A stretch of 64,000 bases of DNA from Coenobita brevimanus (lineage: Eukaryota > Arthropoda > Malacostraca > Decapoda > Coenobitidae), in NCBI GenBank assembly GCA_032717465.1, contig CM064683.1:35524042-35588041 (forward strand), read 5' to 3'. Positions 58,501 through 64,000 of this stretch are shown here, piece by piece. Under the pieces are notes generated by a model. The model was not told the origin of the DNA and ran no database searches. It worked only from the letters and a program-made list of their open reading frames with translations. The translations under genes were made by a program, and so were the position numbers. How positions within the stretch are numbered: position 1 is the stretch's first letter; every line of letters begins with the position of its first letter.

Positions 58501-58769
58501 TTAAACAGAGAAAAAAACAGTTGGGTTGTCTGATAGGAGGAGAGAAAGAGAGAGAGAGTCCTAAACAGGGTAAGAGGAAAGGTGAAAGAGGGTATGGAAG
58601 GTAAAAAGGATAATTGGTGAAACAAGAGAGGGTTACAGTTGTTTTGAGGGAACGAAAGAGGGGAGGGAAGAACAAGGGAAAGCCAGCGAGAAAAAAAAAA
58701 AAAAAAAACAGTAGAAAAATGTAACTGACTGGCAAAAAGAAGGATGTTGGAAATACGGTAGGCTACTTT

Positions 58770-58800
<31 letters not shown>

Positions 58801-58985
58801 TAAGGAGGGAGGGAGGGAGGGAATGGAACAAAACAGAAAAGGGAAGGAAGGGGGAGATCGTAGAAAAATGTAGGGTAAATATAAGGTAATTGGTCGGGGG
58901 AAAAGACGAGGGCTGTACGGTATTGAGAGAGAGAGAGAGAGAGAAGGAAAGAGAGAGAGTGAGAGAGAGAGAGGGGGGGGAGAAG
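58501..58985 (+). repeat. Polypurine tract with (GA)n and A run
   Basis: A run 58690-58708; GA runs at 58771-58792 and 58925-58970. Confidence 0.85.
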
Positions 58986-59280
58986 AATAATTTACATGCA
59001 CACAGATAACACAGACCTACTGATCCTTGCTAGTAACTCCAGCCTTCACCCATGAACTACGTTATGTTACCGGTACGTTCTGCTACCTGAGACAATTTTA
59101 ATCAACTGTTTGGAGTGATCTCTGACAGTGAATAGTTTATTGAAGTTTATATCTAATCCCTCCAGTTCGAAAACTTTATTCTCTGCCAAACATAGTCGTG
59201 AGGAGACATCAAGAATGAAGTGCAATATACGCCACCGGAGCCTAATCATTATACTTCAAAGATTGTACTGTTATCGGTTA
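58986..59280. other. No gene seen
   Basis: A 60-codon minus-strand frame at 59067-59249 has no recognised motif. Confidence 0.3.
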
Positions 59281-59352
59281 AAGAGGCTCCCTCGTAGTGG
59301 CAAGGGGCTCTCATGTGGTGGCACTGATATAACTGGGCGGCTCAGCTGCCAT
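59281..59352 (+). repeat. GTGGCACC repeat, copy 3
   Basis: GGCTCTCATGTGGTGGCACT then GATATAACTGGGCGGCTCAG. Confidence 0.5.
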
Positions 59353-59797
59353 GCTATGCAAAACGTCCCTCAACTTCTTCACTACCGCAAAAAACGATAA
59401 TACAATAAATAAGAGCAACTCAAGTCTTCAGTCAACCAGGTGCACGTTCCAGATGAACCTTGGGCAACAACAATAAAGAAAAGGTCGCTCTGTAGCCCCT
59501 CTACTTAACAATTTTTTTCAGCATTTGGTTCCTCAGCATTCATTTGTATGTTACTTGTGTAATTTGTGCCCATACAGAAAACAAATATATCACACAGAAC
59601 ATGATGGCATAACGTCCAAAACATTTATAAGGAAGAGGTGCTGGAGAGCCTGCTTAACCAACAACAATACAACCTAAATCCTTCATGTAATCCAGACTAA
59701 AGGCTAGGAAGAGGAAACGCTCTCCAATCACTATTAATCATCACAACCATCCACACCTTTCCTCTACTATGGATGGAGTGAGGCAAGCCATATACCG

Positions 59798-59804
<7 letters not shown>
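59353..59804. other. No gene seen
   Basis: Nothing assigned. Confidence 0.4.
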
Positions 59805-59896
<92 letters not shown>

Positions 59897-60035
59897 TATA
59901 ATATACAGTATATCCATGACAGCATCACACACCCGTGTACCAATCTAACACATACCGGTACTGAATCACTCAGATATCAACTTCACACACCCGTATACCA
60001 ATCTAACACAGATACTGAACCACTCACGTAGATAT
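59805..60035 (+). repeat. (AT)n microsatellite and a 60-bp tandem pair
   Basis: AT run about 59812-59890. Then two copies of CACACACCCGTRTACCAATC plus TAACACA and ACTGAAYCACTCA at 59914-60035. Confidence 0.8.
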
Positions 60036-60252
60036 CCACTTACACATGTTTCACTTCTATCATAAAAATGTCGCACAATATTCAGTATCTTTTCATCTAC
60101 GCCACCCGTACCAGCAAACAAAACCTTCCAAAATCACTCCACATTCACCTCTCCCTCCCTACTGTAAACATTTCAGGAGAAAACAAATTAAAAATTACTG
60201 TTGGTTCATTTTAAAAACAAACTATGGAAATCCGATAAGAACATTTACTACC
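60036..60252. other. No gene seen
   Basis: A 70-codon frame (60046-60258) has no recognised motif. Confidence 0.3.
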
Positions 60253-60420
60253 ATGTAGCCATGGTGACTTAGAGGTTCCCCTACCGTAATTACCTCTTGT
60301 GCTACACATTCCCCGAGTCTTGGGTTCGACATCCAGAACATGGCGGACATTGATATAAGTGCTTTAATATACTTCTAGGTTTTTGCAGGATTACCCTTGT
60401 TAATTCATGCTGGTGATACG
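60253..60420 (+). mobile_element. tRNA-derived SINE (probable)
   Basis: Box-A-like TGGTGACTTAGAGG at 60262 and box B GGGTTCGACATCC at 60322, at tRNA-like spacing. Tail limits not clear. Confidence 0.45.
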
Positions 60421-60525
60421 TAGAGACTAAGACACATGAACATACCCATTAAAACACTTCAACTTTTATATGCACTGTTCTCACTACAAACACCCCTTCC
60501 GTATTCCTACTTGGCTAACAGTGGA

Positions 60526-60530
<5 letters not shown>

Positions 60531-60567
<37 letters not shown>
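60531..60567. repeat. (CT)n microsatellite
   Basis: Perfect CT run inside a chance 197-codon frame. Confidence 0.95.
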
Positions 60568-60570
<3 letters not shown>

Positions 60571-60773
60571 CTGAGTAAGTTCTGTTATGGCGTGGCTCTC
60601 ATACAGACTAAAGACAGGTATACTTACAGAAAACTACAATACCTTTTTGAGTCTAGCACTACAGTTGTTCTTGTTGATGCTGTGTCCCCAGGTTCATCTG
60701 AACGTGAACTCAGTGGACTGCAGTCCTCCATTTGGGGGACAGGGAGAAAGTTGAAGTGTACGTTTGCTCAACC

Positions 60774-60822
60774 GACCAGCGGAGCAGCCTGGTTATATTG
60801 GTGCCACCGAGAGAAGGCGCCC
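60774..60822 (-). repeat. GTGGCACC repeat, copy 4 (inverted)
   Basis: The minus strand reads GGTGGCACCAATATAACCAG then GCTGCTCCGCTGG, closest to copy 3. Confidence 0.5.
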
Positions 60823-61438
60823 ACCACTACACACTACCATCCTCATTTAAATCAACCATCATATTACAATACTAATAGCCAGTTTTTATCAGTCCCTTAT
60901 CACCCATTCTCTTCATATAGCCATATCACATTAACACACCCTGGTCTACCCTTTCTGTTATACTTACCTGTACGTCTACTTCCACAACTTCCTCTTAGTG
61001 TCATTTGGTTTTACTATTCCCCGAAATAAAGATGCTGTACTGCAGATGAAATTATGCTTGCAGTTTACAGGGTTTACATTTCAAATGAGCCTGAGACCGT
61101 AACAACTGTGACATTTCTTCCGATGCTAAACCACCTCACCCCACATAATAAAACTTAAGAGCTTATTATCATCTGCCACTATAATACTGCCCCCACTTAA
61201 ATCACTATAATGCTGCCACCACTCAGATATATTTATTTCTAAAATATTGTCATCAGAGAGAGAGAGAGAGAGAGAGAGACTCGAAGATAAGTGAGACAGA
61301 GGTGTGAAAAGAAGAACAAACACAAGAGCCAGAAGAGAGTGAGAAAGTAGGAGTGCGGTAAAGCAAGTAAGGCAGAACCATAACCAGTGGTCAGCATCAA
61401 AGTTTCGCCTACCGGATAATTGGGATGATGATGATGTT
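60823..61438. other. No gene; (GA)n 61255-61280
   Basis: 61150-61230 repeats CCACTxxAATxCTGCC twice. Nothing coding. Confidence 0.4.
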
Positions 61439-61439
61439 G

Positions 61440-61470
<31 letters not shown>

Positions 61471-61476
61471 TTATTA
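61439..61476. repeat. (TTA)n microsatellite
   Basis: TTA run with one interruption. Confidence 0.9.
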
Positions 61477-62589
61477 CATACTATTTTAGCAATGGACTTA
61501 AATGTCTCCTCTTTAATCTTTTCAATAAAGTGGCGTCTTTTTATTTATTCATTTACTGGTTTATTCTTGACGTCTTTACAAGATGTTGTGCAGCTCATTA
61601 TTTTTACTTCATGCAGCTGACTATTCTTTAGTTAATCAAGGTAACAGGTGAGGGAGTTCAACGTTCACTCACTTTATGTAGTACTGTCTTCAGGTGGAGT
61701 GATATTGCCTGTAGGCCTATGTGTATATTTGCACCATTCAAATTTATACACACTGTCACTCGGCCATTATTGACATTCAAAATACTCACCTAACCTATTT
61801 TTCACTTCATCAGTCGTCTATTTCTTCCATTACTTATTCACCTCCTTTACTGTTTCACTCACTTTATCTCTTGTCCTCCCTGATATTTCCTTCCAAAACA
61901 ATTCCTTACCTTCCCTGAAATTCCTTGAATGTTTCACACTGTCTTTCGTTGCTTTTCTTTTTCAAATCCCATTCCTTTCTCATGGTATCTTACTATTTCC
62001 TTCTGTACTTTTTCCATTCCAAACTTTATGCCTTACTACACTGACAGCTACAATATTGTGTACCGTACCATATTGATCTCCACACCATATTAAAAACAAA
62101 TTTGAGACAGTGAATGGAAGAGCCACTACACTGATCTCATCACTGTGACAATGGCTTTTTGAAGGTAGTATATTTTTCCTTAACAAAGCTACAACTTAGA
62201 GGGAATCTGATCTTTGTACCTGATGTTCTTAGCAAATCTGACGTTAGTAGGAAAACTTATTCGAAGTAAGGAATAACACTACGACTACAAGCAATGTAAT
62301 AAAGGTTAGAGACGCAGTATTAATACAGCACAATATTTAAATACTTCTACTATGGAACATCGGAATGGCGGTTAGATACATCTTAGTGCCAAAACTGTTG
62401 ACTGATTTTGAATGGTGTATGTGAAACATATCTAAAGAAAATGTGACTACGCCTGTAAGACAGTCAGGATTCCGGGGGCTTGAATGATGTGTCGATGACT
62501 GTGCGGTCCACTTCGTTAGGCAAATTGTTAATAGTTCTGCCATTTTATACTTTCTCTTTCCTTGTTTCTGAATCCTACCTCATCACATC
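61477..62589. other. No gene seen
   Basis: AT-rich, several short frames, none recognisable. Confidence 0.4.
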
Positions 62590-62795
62590 CTTAGGAGGGA
62601 AGGAGGAGAAGGAGAAGGATGGGTGAATCCCCCGAGCTAGCACCAATGGACCATACAGCTCTACAAGAGAGGGTGAGATGCCTGGAGAGACCGCTACATC
62701 TCTCGCCAGAAATACGCTACCCTAATGCTAACTCGAATCCTACGGTCGTGAGGCGCGAGCACTACCACTGAGCTATTCTTGCCCTTAGATATGAT
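62590..62795 (-). mobile_element. tRNA-derived SINE
   Basis: The minus strand reads GGGCAAGAATAGCTCAGTGG (box A TAGCTCAGTGGTAG, 62762-62775) and AGGATTCGAGTT (box B, 62730-62741). The body continues to a CCTTCTCC-type tail near 62600. The anticodon arm is imperfect, so I call it a SINE and not a tRNA gene. Confidence 0.65.
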
Positions 62796-63007
62796 GATGA
62801 TGATTAAGTATTTCAGCTCTACAGGCCTAAATTTCCCTAAATGGTTGTTGTTTATTTCCGGGTCAGTACTGGTATATACAGACGGCTTGGAGATCATCAG
62901 TTTCAGGTAAAGGCTTATACAACTAGTTCACTTTTTCAGAGAAGCAGATTCGGTACTGGTAAAATAAATCGTAAAGTAGTATTTCTTATTTGTTTTTCCA
63001 GTGCAAA

Positions 63008-63012
<5 letters not shown>

Positions 63013-63077
<65 letters not shown>
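63013..63077. repeat. (CT)n microsatellite
   Basis: Perfect CT run. Confidence 0.95.
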
Positions 63078-63081
<4 letters not shown>

Positions 63082-63459
63082 ATTGCGTTTTGTTTTTTCC
63101 TAACTTTCTCATTCTCGCCATTACACTGGAATACTAAAGGAGTGCACGGAGAGCCTTCTTTTCTTCCCTTTTCTCACATGCGTTGTAGTGTTTAGGTAGT
63201 TTGACGTCAGCAGATTACAAACAGATCACCTCCTGCCAAGCCCCTTTTAACACAATGACGTACTGCTGTGTATTTTTTCTGCCACAAAATGTTTTGCAGG
63301 GAAGAGATTAATGAAGGCAAGTAAGGTACCTTCCCCGGTGACAAGTCTCCAGAGTTCAACAAAGCGACTGGTATCAACAATTACGAATAAATAAATAATA
63401 TTTATAATAATAATAACGTCATCACAGCGGAGGATGTACTCACGTACAGCCTGGCAAGT

Positions 63460-63461
<2 letters not shown>
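63078..63461. other. No gene seen
   Basis: Nothing assigned. Confidence 0.4.

Positions 63462-63501
<40 letters not shown>
63462..63501. repeat. (AAT)n microsatellite
   Basis: Precedes the dispersed repeat, as an (AAT)n also lies in copy 1. Confidence 0.95.
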
Positions 63502-63502
<1 letters not shown>

Positions 63503-63524
63503 GACCTACACTATGGTCAGGCTA

Positions 63525-64000
63525 GATTCTAGAACATACATGTAAACTGGCCCAATACTCCAACTCTTCTGCTTCCCACTGCTCTCTGTTGGCCAACCAT
63601 CTTAACGTATTTTAGCCTAGGTGGCATAGGAGGCTTCGTAGCACCTCTTCTTTAGCAGTAACGTTGCATATTAAACATAATTGGTCGTCTTATATTTTAT
63701 AACAGTCTTAATTTCGATATGGTTGGCATCAGTAACAAACAGAAATACTGAGATGCAGTGTCAAGCAGGTCCCTAAGGAAGCTACAGTAGGTTACGAAAT
63801 CACCAAATCCACCTTAGAATGCAGTCCTGGGACTGAGACATTTGGTATGCTTCTGTACCGTACTCCTTAATTTTCCCTGATATGATGCGTCAAGGAGAAA
63901 AGTGATGGACGTGCCCAAGTGTGTAGAAAACGCCGCGGAATAGTAGGAAAACATTTCCTTAACTATGTTTTTTATTTACCTGTATACTTAATCTTACCAC
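63525..64000 (+). repeat. Dispersed repeat pair, copy 2, cut by window edge
   Basis: Same order of blocks as 57355-57965, about 6.1 kb away in direct orientation. Differs by many small indels. Confidence 0.65.

Noticed and set aside
60436..61029. 197-codon plus-strand frame
   Set aside because: Contains a CT microsatellite and an inverted GTGGCACC repeat; no domain seen.
62725..62795. A tRNA gene
   Set aside because: D-arm and boxes fit, but acceptor pairing and anticodon loop do not; SINE more likely.

Overview
The window looks like nuclear DNA of an arthropod, most likely a decapod crustacean (crab or shrimp). I infer this from the very high load of simple repeats, degenerate TTAGG/CCTAA (arthropod telomere-type) motifs, crustacean-type non-LTR retrotransposons in several families, a decayed mariner, tRNA-derived SINEs, and exon/intron structure in the one host gene recognised. 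Nothing suggests a prokaryote. Species cannot be fixed from the sequence.

Host gene: two exons on the minus strand fit one gene. The start-codon exon (about 47681-47758) encodes MGGQRSRVWVSLFILLT and ends at a consensus donor in phase 1. The second exon (29144-29343) has a matching phase-1 acceptor, completes the signal peptide and enters an immunoglobulin domain of Dpr/zig-8 type, ending at a GTGAGT donor. The intron between them is about 18.3 kb and holds LINEs, a mariner, satellites and minisatellites. Two decayed tandem copies of the second exon's 3' end lie just downstream. Later exons were not found.

Layout: 0-14.5 kb holds LINE-A (split by a 1-kb terminal-inverted-repeat element), a 1.6-kb pyrimidine tract, LINE-B nested between pieces of a CR1-like LINE, and LINE-A 3' ends. 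14.5-24 kb is microsatellites, a 145-bp tandem repeat, a SINE and dispersed repeats. 24.5-27.7 kb holds LINE-C pieces. 28.7-29.4 kb holds the exon and its decayed copies. 30-40 kb is satellite-like DNA (105-bp, 25/28-bp and G-rich units), a LINE-B2 copy and a TIR element with a CCTAA core. 40-47.3 kb holds a GTCAAGGTC-bearing repeat, a putative DNA transposon rich in ATCG, a mariner and LINE scraps. 47.7-64 kb holds the first coding exon, long purine/pyrimidine tracts, a second TIR element with a TTAGG core, a dimeric dispersed repeat, SINEs, LINE-A2 and a repeated 0.5-kb sequence at the window end.

The most unusual signals are: two unrelated elements of about 350 bp, each with long inverted repeats around a telomere-like core; a set of repeats sharing one plan (G/C-rich hairpin or terminal inverted repeat, then GTTTGTCTG-rich DNA, then a GATTTTGATGAAATTT-like block); and the phase-matched Ig gene. 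Most long open frames here are low-complexity artefacts. All LINE and mariner copies seen are broken.
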